64,000 bases of DNA from Polaromonas sp. OV174 (GTDB lineage Bacteria; Pseudomonadota; Gammaproteobacteria; Burkholderiales; Burkholderiaceae_C). This document shows, one piece after another, positions 38,741-46,795 of this stretch. Position numbers and translations under genes: made by a program. The stretch spans positions 186,001-250,000 of the forward strand of contig NZ_FOKZ01000003.1 in NCBI RefSeq assembly GCF_900112285.1, in the 5' to 3' direction. Numbering within the stretch: position 1 is the stretch's first letter; each line of letters starts with the position of its first letter. A model generated the notes under the pieces. That model was given only the letters and a program-made list of their open reading frames with translations. It did no database searches and was not told the origin of the DNA.

Positions 38741-39424
38741 ATGAGAGCACTTACCCCGAATGAAACCCGCGTGTTGGCCACCCTGATGGAAAAGACCCGC
38801 ACCGTCCCCGACAGCTACCCCTTGTCGCTCAATGCCTTGCTGCTGGGCTGCAACCAGAAAACCAGCCGCGACCCGGTGATGGAGCTGTCCGAATCCGAGG
38901 CGCAGCAGGCAATCGACGCGCTCAAGGCCTGCAGCCTGGTGTTTGAAGCCAGTTCCAGCCGGGTGCCGCGCTTTGAGCACAATTTCCAGCGCGGCTTTGG
39001 CGTGAGCGAGCCGCAGGCCGTGCTGCTGGGCCTGCTGATGCTGCGCGGGCCGCAAACGCCGGGCGAGCTGCGCACCAACAGCGAGCGCTGGTACAAGTTT
39101 GCCGACATCGCCAGCGTGGAAGACGCCTTGGCCGAACTGAAAACCCGCAGCGAAGACGGCGGCGCGGCCCTGGTGCAGCAACTGCCCCGGGCCGCCGGCA
39201 TGCGCGAACAGCGCTGGGCCCATTTGCTTAGCGGTGAGCCGTCTTTGCAGCCGTTTTCACAAGCCGGCGCAGGCGATGCCGCTATCGAGACGGAAGCAGA
39301 ACCGGTTTCCCTGGGCCAGGCCGAGCGCCTACAGCAGCGCATGGCCGCGCTGGAAAGCCAGGTAGCGCAACTGCAGTTGCAACTGGCGCATTTGCACAAG
39401 GAATTGGGACTGTCTCAAGCCTGA
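38741..39424 (+). CDS. YceH family protein (DUF480)
   Basis: This 227-residue protein has two winged-helix-like halves, the DUF480 pattern. It starts LTPNETRVLATLMEKTRTVPD, continues NALLLGCNQKTSRDPVMEL, and later has LLMLRGPQTPGELRTNSERW. The C-terminal tail is a short coiled coil (about 195-222). The function is not established; the fold suggests nucleic acid binding. It is divergent from purN. Confidence 0.9.
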   Translation: MRALTPNETRVLATLMEKTRTVPDSYPLSLNALLLGCNQKTSRDPVMELSESEAQQAIDALKACSLVFEASSSRVPRFEHNFQRGFGVSEPQAVLLGLLMLRGPQTPGELRTNSERWYKFADIASVEDALAELKTRSEDGGAALVQQLPRAAGMREQRWAHLLSGEPSLQPFSQAGAGDAAIETEAEPVSLGQAERLQQRMAALESQVAQLQLQLAHLHKELGLSQA

Positions 39425-39474
39425 CACGCTGGCGCGAACGATCGTGCTAAAAATAGCCCACTGGAGAACCCCTC

Positions 39475-40656
39475 ATGGATTTAGCTTTCACCCCTGAAGA
39501 GCAGAAGTTTCGCGCAGACATACGCGCCTGGGTTGCCGCCAACCTGCCGGCCGATATTTCGCACAAGGTGCACAACGCCCTGCGCCTGTCGCGCGACGAT
39601 ATGCAGCGCTGGGCCAGGATTCTGGGCAAAAAGGGCTGGCTGGGCCACGGCTGGCCCAAGGAGTTTGGCGGCCCGGGCTGGAACGCCGTGCAAAAGCATT
39701 TGTTTGAAGAAGAGTGCGCGCGGGCCGGCGCACCGCGCGTCGTGCCTTTTGGCCCGGTGATGGTGGCGCCCGTCATCATGGCCTTTGGCAATGCCGAACA
39801 GCAACAGCGCTTTTTGCCCGGCATCGCCAGCGGCGACGTCTGGTGGAGCCAGGGCTATAGCGAGCCGGGCGCGGGCTCCGACCTGGCCTCGGTCAAATGT
39901 CGGGCCGAGCGTGTTGGCGACAAATACATCGTCAATGGCCAGAAAACCTGGACCACCCTGGGCCAGTACGGTGAATGGATCTTCTGCCTGGTGCGCACCA
40001 GCACCGAAGGCAAGCCGCAGACCGGCATCAGCTTTTTGCTGATAGACATGAAGTCACCCGGCGTCACGGTGCGCCCCATCAAGCTGCTGGAGGGTGAATC
40101 CGAGGTCAATGAAGTCTGGTTTGACAACGTGGAAGTGCCGACCGAGAACCTGATCGGCGAGGAAAACAAGGGTTGGACCTACGCCAAGCACCTGCTCAGC
40201 CACGAGCGCACCAATATCGCCGACGTCAATCGCTCCAAGCGCGAGCTGGAGCGCCTCAAGCGCATCGCCAAGACCGAGGGCGTTTATGACGATCTTCGCT
40301 TTCGCGACGAAATCGCCAAGCTGGAAGTCGACGTGGTGGCGCTGGAAATGCTGGTGCTGCGCGTGCTGTCGGCCGAGAAATCGGGCAAGAATTCACTGGA
40401 TATTGCCGGCCTGCTCAAGATCAAGGGCAGTGAAATCCAGCAGCGCTATGCCGAACTGATGATGCTGGCCGCCGGCCCCTACAGCCTGCCCTTTATCGAG
40501 GAAGCCATGGAGGCCGGCTGGCAAGGCGACTTCCCCGGTGGCGTGCCGGCCAATGCGCCGCTGGCCGCCAGCTATTTCAACCTGCGCAAGACCACGATTT
40601 ACGGCGGCTCCAACGAGGTGCAGCGCAACATCGTCGCGCAATTCGTGCTCGGTTAA
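39475..40656 (+). CDS. Acyl-CoA dehydrogenase, PimC-like large subunit
   Basis: This FAD-dependent acyl-CoA dehydrogenase has 393 residues. The substrate/FAD signature is QGYSEPGAGSDLASVKCRAE, and the FAD-binding end is TIYGGSNEVQRNIVAQFVLG. It is followed after 28 bp by a second, shorter homolog. This is the arrangement of pimC-pimD, pimeloyl-CoA dehydrogenase, which oxidises dicarboxyl-CoA esters. The adjacent genes do not include the thiolase or ligase of a pim operon, so the true substrate is uncertain. The subunits probably form a heterotetramer. Confidence 0.88.
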   Translation: MDLAFTPEEQKFRADIRAWVAANLPADISHKVHNALRLSRDDMQRWARILGKKGWLGHGWPKEFGGPGWNAVQKHLFEEECARAGAPRVVPFGPVMVAPVIMAFGNAEQQQRFLPGIASGDVWWSQGYSEPGAGSDLASVKCRAERVGDKYIVNGQKTWTTLGQYGEWIFCLVRTSTEGKPQTGISFLLIDMKSPGVTVRPIKLLEGESEVNEVWFDNVEVPTENLIGEENKGWTYAKHLLSHERTNIADVNRSKRELERLKRIAKTEGVYDDLRFRDEIAKLEVDVVALEMLVLRVLSAEKSGKNSLDIAGLLKIKGSEIQQRYAELMMLAAGPYSLPFIEEAMEAGWQGDFPGGVPANAPLAASYFNLRKTTIYGGSNEVQRNIVAQFVLG

Positions 40657-40684
40657 GTGCACAAGATTTAAAGGACAAGCCATC

Positions 40685-41800
40685 ATGGATTTTGATTTCA
40701 CCGACGACCAGGAACAACTGCGCGACGCGGTGCGCAAATGGGTGGACAAGGGCTACGACTTCGAGCGCCGCCGCGCCATCGTCAAGGGCGGCGGATTTTC
40801 TCGCGAAGCGTACGGCCAGCTGGCCGAACTCGGCCTGACCGGCCTCTATGTTCCCGAGGCCCAAGGCGGGCTCGGCATGGGACCGGTGGAAGCCATGGTG
40901 GTGATGGAAGAACTGGGACGCGGCATGGTGCTGGAGCCCTTGACCCAGACCCTGATCGCCGGCGCCCTGCTCGCCGGCTACGCGCCCGAGGCCTTGCAGT
41001 CGGCTTGGCTGCCAAAAATAGCTTCTGGCGAGAGCCTGGTGGTGCTGGCCTACCAGGAGCGCGCAGCCCGCTACCATTTTGAAAAATGCGAGGCAAAAGC
41101 GGCTCTAGCCCAGGATACATGGTCGCTGACAGCTACCAAAAGCATAGTGCCCGCAGGCGACCAGGCCGATGCCTTCATCGTGCCGGCGCTGGTTCAGGGC
41201 AAGATGGCGCTGTTTCTGATCGAGCGCTCGGCGGCCGGCGTGGCCACGCGCGGCTACGCCACGCAGGACGGCGGACGCGCCGCAGAAGTCACGCTGAGCA
41301 ATGCACCGGCCAGCCTGATCACGCTGGATGGTTTGAGCGCGCTGGAACACGCGGTGGACATAGGCATTGCCGCCAGTTGCGCCGAAGCAGTCGGCGTGAT
41401 GGACAAGACGCTGGCGGTGACGGTGGAGTACATGAACACGCGCAAGCAGTTCGGCGTGGCCATCGCGAGCTTTCAGGCGCTGCGCCATCGCGTCGCCGAC
41501 ATGAAGATGCAGCTGGAGCTGGCCCGCTCCATGAGTTACTACGCCTCGCTCAAGCTCAATGCGCCGCTAGAGGAGCGGCGCCGCGCGCTGGCCAGGGCCA
41601 AGTACCAGCTGGGGGTGTCCATGCGCTTCGTCGGCCAGCAGGCGGTGCAGCTGCATGGCGGCATAGGCGTGACCGACGAGTACATCGTCAGCCATTACTT
41701 CAAGAAACTGACCCAGCTGGAGATGAGCTTTGGCGACACCCTGCACCAGTTGGGCGAGGTGTCGCGCCAGATGCAGGACAGCGCCGGCGTTTTCGCCTGA
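40685..41800 (+). CDS. Acyl-CoA dehydrogenase, PimD-like small subunit
   Basis: The 371-residue partner of the PimC-like protein starts MDFDFTDDQEQLRDAVRKWV and ends with VQLHGGIGVTDEYIVSHYFK, the C-terminal acyl-CoA dehydrogenase signature. Residues about 129-154 (including AALAQDTW and ATKSIV) are encoded by a dispersed repeat copy. This is the beta domain, where homologs usually read a conserved DGW..G.KS pattern; Gly before Lys is replaced by Thr. AAAGGACAAG precedes the ATG. It is co-transcribed with the preceding gene. Confidence 0.88.
   Translation: MDFDFTDDQEQLRDAVRKWVDKGYDFERRRAIVKGGGFSREAYGQLAELGLTGLYVPEAQGGLGMGPVEAMVVMEELGRGMVLEPLTQTLIAGALLAGYAPEALQSAWLPKIASGESLVVLAYQERAARYHFEKCEAKAALAQDTWSLTATKSIVPAGDQADAFIVPALVQGKMALFLIERSAAGVATRGYATQDGGRAAEVTLSNAPASLITLDGLSALEHAVDIGIAASCAEAVGVMDKTLAVTVEYMNTRKQFGVAIASFQALRHRVADMKMQLELARSMSYYASLKLNAPLEERRRALARAKYQLGVSMRFVGQQAVQLHGGIGVTDEYIVSHYFKKLTQLEMSFGDTLHQLGEVSRQMQDSAGVFA
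41071..41146 (-). repeat. Dispersed palindromic repeat, copy K, inside the pimD-like gene
   Basis: On the minus strand it reads CTATGCTTTTGGTAGCTGTC, then AGCGACCATG, a short spacer, CTGGGCTAGAGCC and a T-rich tail extending to 41071. It is antisense to the gene and read in frame. GGGCTAGAGCC is a perfect match to the right module. Confidence 0.68.
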
Positions 41801-41810
41801 AACAGGCTTG

Positions 41811-41851
41811 AAACAAAGCAGGGCCGGCGCCATTCAATGCGCCGGCCCTGC
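41811..41851 (-). terminator. Terminator of the TRAP operon
   Basis: A perfect 13 bp stem GCAGGGCCGGCGC / GCGCCGGCCCTGC surrounds an 8 nt loop. On the minus strand TTTGTTT follows, so it best serves the TRAP permease gene ending at 41900; it may also block read-through from the pimD-like gene. Confidence 0.82.
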
Positions 41852-41899
41852 TGCACTCAAGCCCTATGCCAGCCTCGCGCTGGCATTTTTTTGCCCGGC

Positions 41900-43183
41900 C
41901 TAAAAGCCCAGCACGTGCGGCAGCCAGGTCGAGATGGCGGGCACAAAGGTCAGCAGCATCAGCACCACCAGATGCGCCAACAGGAATGGCGGCAGCTCGC
42001 GCGTGAGTTCGGCCATGGACACCCGGGTCGCCACCGCCGTGACAAACAGCAGCCCGCCCACCGGCGGCGTGATCATGCCCAGGGTCAGGTTGACGATCAC
42101 CACCATGGCGAAGTGAATCGGGTCTATGCCCAGCGCGGCGGAAATCGGCGCCAGTATGGGCACCAGAATCATGATGCCGGGCAGCGGCTCCATGAAGATG
42201 CCAAAGATCAGCAGCAAGATGTTGACCGCGATCAGAAAGGTCCAGGGCGACAGGTTCCAGCCCACAATCGCTTGCGACACCGCCTGCGGCACGCCTTCCA
42301 CCGTCAGCACCCAGGCAAAGGCCGCGGACGCCGCCATCACCATCAGCACCGAGGCGGTCAGCAAGGCCGAGCGCGCCGCGATGGCCGGCAAGGCCTTCCA
42401 CTCCAGCGTGCGGTAAACCCACTTGCCGCAGGCCAGCGCGTAGAACACGGCGACCACCGAAGCCTCCGTCGGCGTGAAGATTCCAAAGCGTATGCCGACC
42501 AGAATCAGCACGATCAGCAGCAGCGCCGGAATCGCCTTGAAGCTGTTGACCCACATCTGGCGGGCCGAGGGGCGCGGCTCGCTGGAGCGGTAGTTGCGCT
42601 GGCGGCAGACGCGCCAGTTCACAAAGGCCATGGCCAGGGCGATCAAAATGCCGGGAATGAAACCGGCAATAAACAGCCCGCCCACCGACACCTGCTCGTC
42701 CTGCATGGCGTAAATAATCATCGCGATGGAGGGCGGAATGATGGGCCCGACGATGGCGGTGCTGGCCGTCAGCGAGGCGGCATAGGCGCGCGAGTAGCCG
42801 GCTTTTTCCATCATCCTGACCATCATGGAGCCGGGGCCGGCAGCGTCCGCCAACGCCGAGCCGGAAATGCCCGAAAACAGCGTCAACGACAGCACATTGG
42901 CATAACCCAGGCCGCCGCGCAGGTGGCCGACGAACTGGGCGGCAAAACGCAGCAGCACGGCCGTCAGCGCGCCGCCCGACATCAGCTCGGCGGCCAGAAT
43001 GAAGAAGGGCACGGCCATCAGCGGAAAGCTGTCGATGCCGGTGAACATCTCCTTGAAGACGATGAGCTGCGGATAGCGCCCGCCAACGAAGACGGCCAGC
43101 GCCGCCGACATGGCCAGCGCGAAAGCCACGGGGAAACCCAACGCCATCAGCACGACGGCGGCAATAAAGAGTGTGAGTGTCAT
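41900..43183 (-). CDS. dctM: TRAP transporter large permease DctM
   Basis: This 427-residue membrane protein has about twelve hydrophobic segments. The DctM signatures are FILAAELMSGGALTAVLLRF, the GISGSALADAAGPGSMMV motif and TASTAIVGPIIPPSIAMIIY, with a second-half repeat GMITPPVGGLLFVTAV. It forms the sodium-dependent transport domain and works with DctQ and DctP. It starts 21 bp after the dctQ stop. The substrate, usually a carboxylate, is unknown. Confidence 0.94.
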   Translation of the reverse strand: MTLTLFIAAVVLMALGFPVAFALAMSAALAVFVGGRYPQLIVFKEMFTGIDSFPLMAVPFFILAAELMSGGALTAVLLRFAAQFVGHLRGGLGYANVLSLTLFSGISGSALADAAGPGSMMVRMMEKAGYSRAYAASLTASTAIVGPIIPPSIAMIIYAMQDEQVSVGGLFIAGFIPGILIALAMAFVNWRVCRQRNYRSSEPRPSARQMWVNSFKAIPALLLIVLILVGIRFGIFTPTEASVVAVFYALACGKWVYRTLEWKALPAIAARSALLTASVLMVMAASAAFAWVLTVEGVPQAVSQAIVGWNLSPWTFLIAVNILLLIFGIFMEPLPGIMILVPILAPISAALGIDPIHFAMVVIVNLTLGMITPPVGGLLFVTAVATRVSMAELTRELPPFLLAHLVVLMLLTFVPAISTWLPHVLGF

Positions 43184-43204
43184 GAAATAAAGGCCTTCAT
43201 CAAA

Positions 43205-43720
43205 TCAAAGCGAGGCCGCAGCGTCGGCGTCCATCTCGTCCGAACTCTCGTAGCTGCCGTCCTTGACGTAGCCGCGCACGATGAAGAGCAGGTGAATAAA
43301 CAGCAGAAAAAAGCCCACCGGCATGGCCGAGTAAATCCAGGAGATCGGGATGTCGGTGGCCGCCGTGGTCTGAAAGCGCGTGGCCCAGACGTAGAGGATG
43401 GAGGAGTAGGTCATCACCAGCGCAAACACGCCAATGCCTGCCACCACCACGCCGCGCAGCAGCCGCGCCAGCGGCGTGCTGACGGCCTTGTGCAGATTGT
43501 CGATGGCGACATGGCCGCCAAAGCGCAGCACCAGGCCGGCGCCCAGAAAGGTGCCCCAGATCATCAGGTGGCGCGCGACTTCCTCGGCCCAGACCAGGGA
43601 GTCGCCGGTGGTGTAACGCAGCACCACATTGGCAAACACGATGCAGGCCATGGCCAGCAACAAAACAATCAGCAGCCAGCGGTTGCACGCCACCAGGATG
43701 CTCTCAAGGCGATTTAGCAT
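43205..43720 (-). CDS. dctQ: TRAP transporter small permease DctQ
   Basis: This 171-residue protein has four hydrophobic segments. The DctQ motif WAEEVARHLMIWGTFLGAGL lies near residues 40-59, followed by FGGHVAIDNLH. It scaffolds the DctM domain. The ATG has no recognisable Shine-Dalgarno, and the preceding 100 bp hold two hairpins, so permease translation may be low compared with the binding protein gene dctP. Confidence 0.92.
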   Translation of the reverse strand: MLNRLESILVACNRWLLIVLLLAMACIVFANVVLRYTTGDSLVWAEEVARHLMIWGTFLGAGLVLRFGGHVAIDNLHKAVSTPLARLLRGVVVAGIGVFALVMTYSSILYVWATRFQTTAATDIPISWIYSAMPVGFFLLFIHLLFIVRGYVKDGSYESSDEMDADAAASL

Positions 43721-43764
43721 AAGGAAACAAGGCGCCCGCGGGCGCCTTCCTCAAAAAGAATGGA

Positions 43765-43794
43765 AACAACAAAACGCCCGGACCAGGCCGGGCG
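43765..43794 (-). terminator. Hairpin after dctP, likely attenuating terminator
   Basis: On the minus strand CGCCCGG and CCGGGCG pair around a 6 nt loop and are followed by TTTTGTTGTTT. A second, perfect 20 bp palindrome follows at 43729-43748. Together they lie between dctP and dctQ, where partial termination would favour the binding protein. Confidence 0.7.
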
Positions 43795-43820
43795 CTGCAA
43801 TCGGGCGCTAAAGGCCCGGA

Positions 43821-44810
43821 TTACTTGACGTTGCTGATGTCGTCCAGCGTTTTCTGGCCGAATTTGCTGGCGTACTGCTTGTAGGCCGGGGCCATGGCCG
43901 TCTTGAAGGCCGCCTTGTCGACCTGGGTCACCACCTGGGTGCCGTGCGACTTCATCTCTTCCACGCCCTTTTTCTCGACGTCGTCGACGAACTTGCGCGA
44001 AGCCAGCGCACCGGCGCGCGCGCCTTCGGTGAAGGCGGCCTTTTGGGCATCGTTCAGGCTGTTCCAGAAACCGGGCGAGACGATCAGCGCCACGGGCGCG
44101 TAGACGTGCGAGGTCAGCGTCATGTGCTTTTGCACCTGCCACAGCTTGGCCGACACGGCGACTGACAGCGGGTTCTCCTGGCCGTCTATGGTGCCCTGCT
44201 GCAGGGCGCCTATCACTTCGGGCCAGGACATGGGCGTGGGCGATGCGCCCAGGGTGCGGAAAGCCGTGATGTGAACCGGGTTCTCGGTCACGCGAATCTT
44301 CAGGCCCTTCAGGTCTTCCGGCTTGCTGACCGCGTGCTTGTTATTGGTCAGATGGCGAAAGCCCTGCTCGCCCCAGGCCAGTGCGATCAGGCCGCGAGCC
44401 CGGAACTTGGTCAGCAAATCCTGACCGAACTTGCCATCCAGCACGGCGCGGGCATGGGCCGTGTCGCGGAACAGAAAGGGAACGTCCACCACACCCACAT
44501 CGGGCACGAAATTGCTCAGCGCGCCGGTGGAAACGATGACCGCCTCGACGGTGCCCAGCTGCAGACCTTCGATTAGCTCGCGTTCGCCGCCCAGGGCGCT
44601 GGAGGGAAATTGCTTGAACTTAAAGGCCTGGTTGGTGCTTTTCTCGACCGAATCGGACCAGGCTTGTGCCGCGGCGCCGTAATGGGAGTTCACGGCCAGG
44701 GCGTAACCCAGCTTGACGTCTTTGGCCTGCTGGGCAAACACGGTTGCGGTGGAAACGGTCAGGGCCGCCAGGGCGCAAGTGGCCACGAAGGTGCGGCGAA
44801 GGCTAGTCAT
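43821..44810 (-). CDS. dctP: TRAP transporter substrate-binding protein DctP
   Basis: This 329-residue periplasmic binding protein has a signal peptide of about 27 residues (ending VFAQQ). The DctP region KIRVTENPVHITAFRTLGAS includes the carboxylate-binding Arg, and PTPMSWPEVIGALQQGTIDGQENP follows. ATG at 44810 is preceded by AAGGA eight bases upstream; ATG 44819 is too close to that site. It is the first gene of the dctPQM operon. The ligand is unknown. Confidence 0.94.
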   Translation of the reverse strand: MTSLRRTFVATCALAALTVSTATVFAQQAKDVKLGYALAVNSHYGAAAQAWSDSVEKSTNQAFKFKQFPSSALGGERELIEGLQLGTVEAVIVSTGALSNFVPDVGVVDVPFLFRDTAHARAVLDGKFGQDLLTKFRARGLIALAWGEQGFRHLTNNKHAVSKPEDLKGLKIRVTENPVHITAFRTLGASPTPMSWPEVIGALQQGTIDGQENPLSVAVSAKLWQVQKHMTLTSHVYAPVALIVSPGFWNSLNDAQKAAFTEGARAGALASRKFVDDVEKKGVEEMKSHGTQVVTQVDKAAFKTAMAPAYKQYASKFGQKTLDDISNVK

Positions 44811-44950
44811 CAATGTCATCCTTGTTTTTAGGTGTAGCTACAAATAGAGAAGCGGTATTGTAGGTTTCACATTTGGCTACATCCTGGCCCACGCGCTGAG
44901 GCGCGGGCACAGCCAAGCCCTGGCAGCGGCACGCCAGGGGAAAATTTCAA

Positions 44951-45018
44951 GAAAAAACGAGTCCTAGCCCTTGTGGTACGGGCGCAAATAGCTACTAAAA
45001 ATATAGCAAATTACGCCC
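44951..45018 (-). repeat. Dispersed palindromic repeat, copy G
   Basis: On the minus strand it reads GGGCGTAATTTGCTAT, loop, TAGCTATTTGCGCCC, spacer, AAGGGCTAGGACTC and a T tract. The outer arms GGGCG/CGCCC and AA/TT make one long hairpin. It lies in the 256 bp gap between the bestrophin stop and the dctP start. Confidence 0.78.
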
Positions 45019-45066
45019 AAAGTAGGTTTTTAGGTGTGCGACATGCTCCAGCCTGGATGGCGGCGA

Positions 45067-46002
45067 TCAGCTCAGGCAGTAGTTGAGCGATGCCTGTTTG
45101 TTCTGCGGCACCGGCTCGCCCAATGACTCCAGCAGATTTTGCTCAATGGTGTGGCACAGGGTATCGAGCGGCAAGTCGTTGGACTCCAGGCCAAAGGGCT
45201 CCTCGATTTCATCGCCCAGCGCGTCCAGGCCAAAAAAGGTGTAGGCCACGATGGCGACCACAAACGGGGTCATAAAGCCTATGGTGTCGACCAGGCCGAA
45301 GGGCAGCAGAAAACAGTAGAGATAGGCCGTTCGGTGCAGCAGCAGCGTGTAGGAAAACGGCACCGGCGTGCCCTTGATGCGCTCACAAGAAGCGGCCGAG
45401 GACGTCAGGGCCGACAAGGTGTTGTCTATGGTCGCCGTCAGACAGGGCTCAATCCAGCCTTGTTGCTGGCAATGCCCGAGCTCCTTGCCCATGTTCAGCA
45501 TCAGCGCATCGTGCTTGCAGGACGCTTTTTGCAGGCTGGCCCATTCGGCCTCGGGCACCCAGCGCTGCAATTCGCCATAGTCGGCATGGTCGCGCAGCTG
45601 CAGCCGCAAGGCATGGGCAAAGGCGATAGCGCGGTAAAGCATGCGCCGGCGCGCCTGCGCCGCCTCGCTGGCCTGCCCGGCCAAGGGCTGGATAAAGCTC
45701 TGGCATTGCCGGGAGAGCGAACGGCTTCTGAGCACCAGCTCGCCCCACAGCTTGCGCCCTTCCCAGTAGCGGTCATAGGCGGCGGAATTGCGAAAACCCA
45801 GAAAAATCGCCAGCGGCAAACCGATCAGGGTGAAGGGAATGGTCGTCAGGGTGATCTTGACCGTGAACAGGTTGCCGTGCGCTAGCGTCACCAAAATCGC
45901 GCTCAGCGTGTTGATCAGCAAGGTATTTCGAATCCTCGGCAGGATCGAGCCACGCAGGACAAAAAACAACTTGATGCCGGAAGGTCGATCTCGGACGATC
46001 AT
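45067..46002 (-). CDS. Bestrophin-like (YneE/UPF0187) membrane protein
   Basis: This 311-residue membrane protein starts MIVRDRPSGIKLFFVLRGSI and has the family segment IPFTLIGLPLAIFLGFRNSAAYDRYWEGRKLWGEL in two parts near residues 55-90. Near the C terminus is the conserved DALGDEIEEPFGLESNDLPL. Bacterial homologs form pentameric ion channels related to animal bestrophins; ion selectivity varies and is not predicted here. It stands alone, with no obvious regulator. Confidence 0.9.
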   Translation of the reverse strand: MIVRDRPSGIKLFFVLRGSILPRIRNTLLINTLSAILVTLAHGNLFTVKITLTTIPFTLIGLPLAIFLGFRNSAAYDRYWEGRKLWGELVLRSRSLSRQCQSFIQPLAGQASEAAQARRRMLYRAIAFAHALRLQLRDHADYGELQRWVPEAEWASLQKASCKHDALMLNMGKELGHCQQQGWIEPCLTATIDNTLSALTSSAASCERIKGTPVPFSYTLLLHRTAYLYCFLLPFGLVDTIGFMTPFVVAIVAYTFFGLDALGDEIEEPFGLESNDLPLDTLCHTIEQNLLESLGEPVPQNKQASLNYCLS

Positions 46003-46076
46003 GAAAAGACAATTAAGGGAAAACCCTTATTTAACCATACCGCCAGGCGTAGAAGGACCTGGATAGCGCATGAATT

Positions 46077-46634
46077 TCAGCTCAGCAAGCGCGAGGATTT
46101 GGGGACATGGGCCATCAAAAACTCCATCTGGTCCGCCAGGATGCGGCGGTTGCGCAAGATGAAGTCTTCCCACAGGCTGGGCACATAAGGCGTGTAGAGC
46201 AGCGGCATATGGGCCTGCTCCGGCGTGCGATTGCTTTTTCGGTGGTTGCAGGCGCGACAGGCTGTGACCACGTTCATCCAGCTGTCAATGCCTTGCTGCG
46301 CCAGTGGAATGATGTGCTCGCGCGTCAGCACCTCTTCGGCATGGTGGCTGCCGCAGTAGGCGCAGACATTGCGGTCACGCGTGAACAGCTTGCCATTGGT
46401 CAACCCCGGCTTGAGGTCAAACGGATTGATATTGGGCACGCCGCGGGTGCCTATGATGCTGTTGACAGTGATGATGGACTGCTTGCCGGTGATGGCATTG
46501 TGGCCGCCATGAAAGGTGGCAATCCGCGCTCCCAGCTCCCAGCGCACTTCATCCGCCGCGTAATGTAAAACGGCCAGTTCAAGGCTGATCCACGACTGTG
46601 GCAACCCTTGGGCTGAGAGCTTCAAGACCTTCAA
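46077..46634 (-). CDS. HNH endonuclease domain protein
   Basis: This 185-residue protein has an N-terminal region found in many proteobacterial HNH proteins (MKVLKLSAQGLPQSWISLE) and a C-terminal HNH nuclease with its zinc ribbon. The ribbon and nuclease read CAYCG, TREHIIPLAQQG, then N and CRACNHRKS. The start is TTG at 46634: GGAGG lies six bases upstream and the translated N terminus matches the family, whereas a GTG further up lacks a ribosome binding site. It is probably a housekeeping nuclease of unknown role, not a homing endonuclease; no intron or intein is nearby. Confidence 0.86.
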   Translation of the reverse strand: MKVLKLSAQGLPQSWISLELAVLHYAADEVRWELGARIATFHGGHNAITGKQSIITVNSIIGTRGVPNINPFDLKPGLTNGKLFTRDRNVCAYCGSHHAEEVLTREHIIPLAQQGIDSWMNVVTACRACNHRKSNRTPEQAHMPLLYTPYVPSLWEDFILRNRRILADQMEFLMAHVPKSSRLLS

Positions 46635-46795
46635 AACGAACCTCCATGAAAATGGAAACACGGTGTCGAACTGTCAATAAAACAATATACAGCTAAATCA
46701 TGAAGGCCACACGACCAAGCGCTTCTCAATTCATGATCCGCCGGTGTCAGCCCCAACTCTTCAGGCCTTAGCGCTATAAAAACGATAATTAGCCC

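Noticed and set aside
39446-39457. GCTAAAAATAGC before the PimC-like gene
   Set aside because: A perfect short palindrome but only 12 bp, with none of the other modules; too short to assign to the repeat family.
41015-41045. AAAATAGCTTCTGGCGAGAG in the pimD-like gene as a second repeat copy
   Set aside because: It encodes LPKIASGES, a common acyl-CoA dehydrogenase motif; only the core half matches.
41837-43717. Long frame antisense to dctM and dctQ, rich in His, Gln and Arg
   Set aside because: This composition is typical of the reverse frame of hydrophobic membrane protein genes. The sense frames are convincing TRAP permeases.
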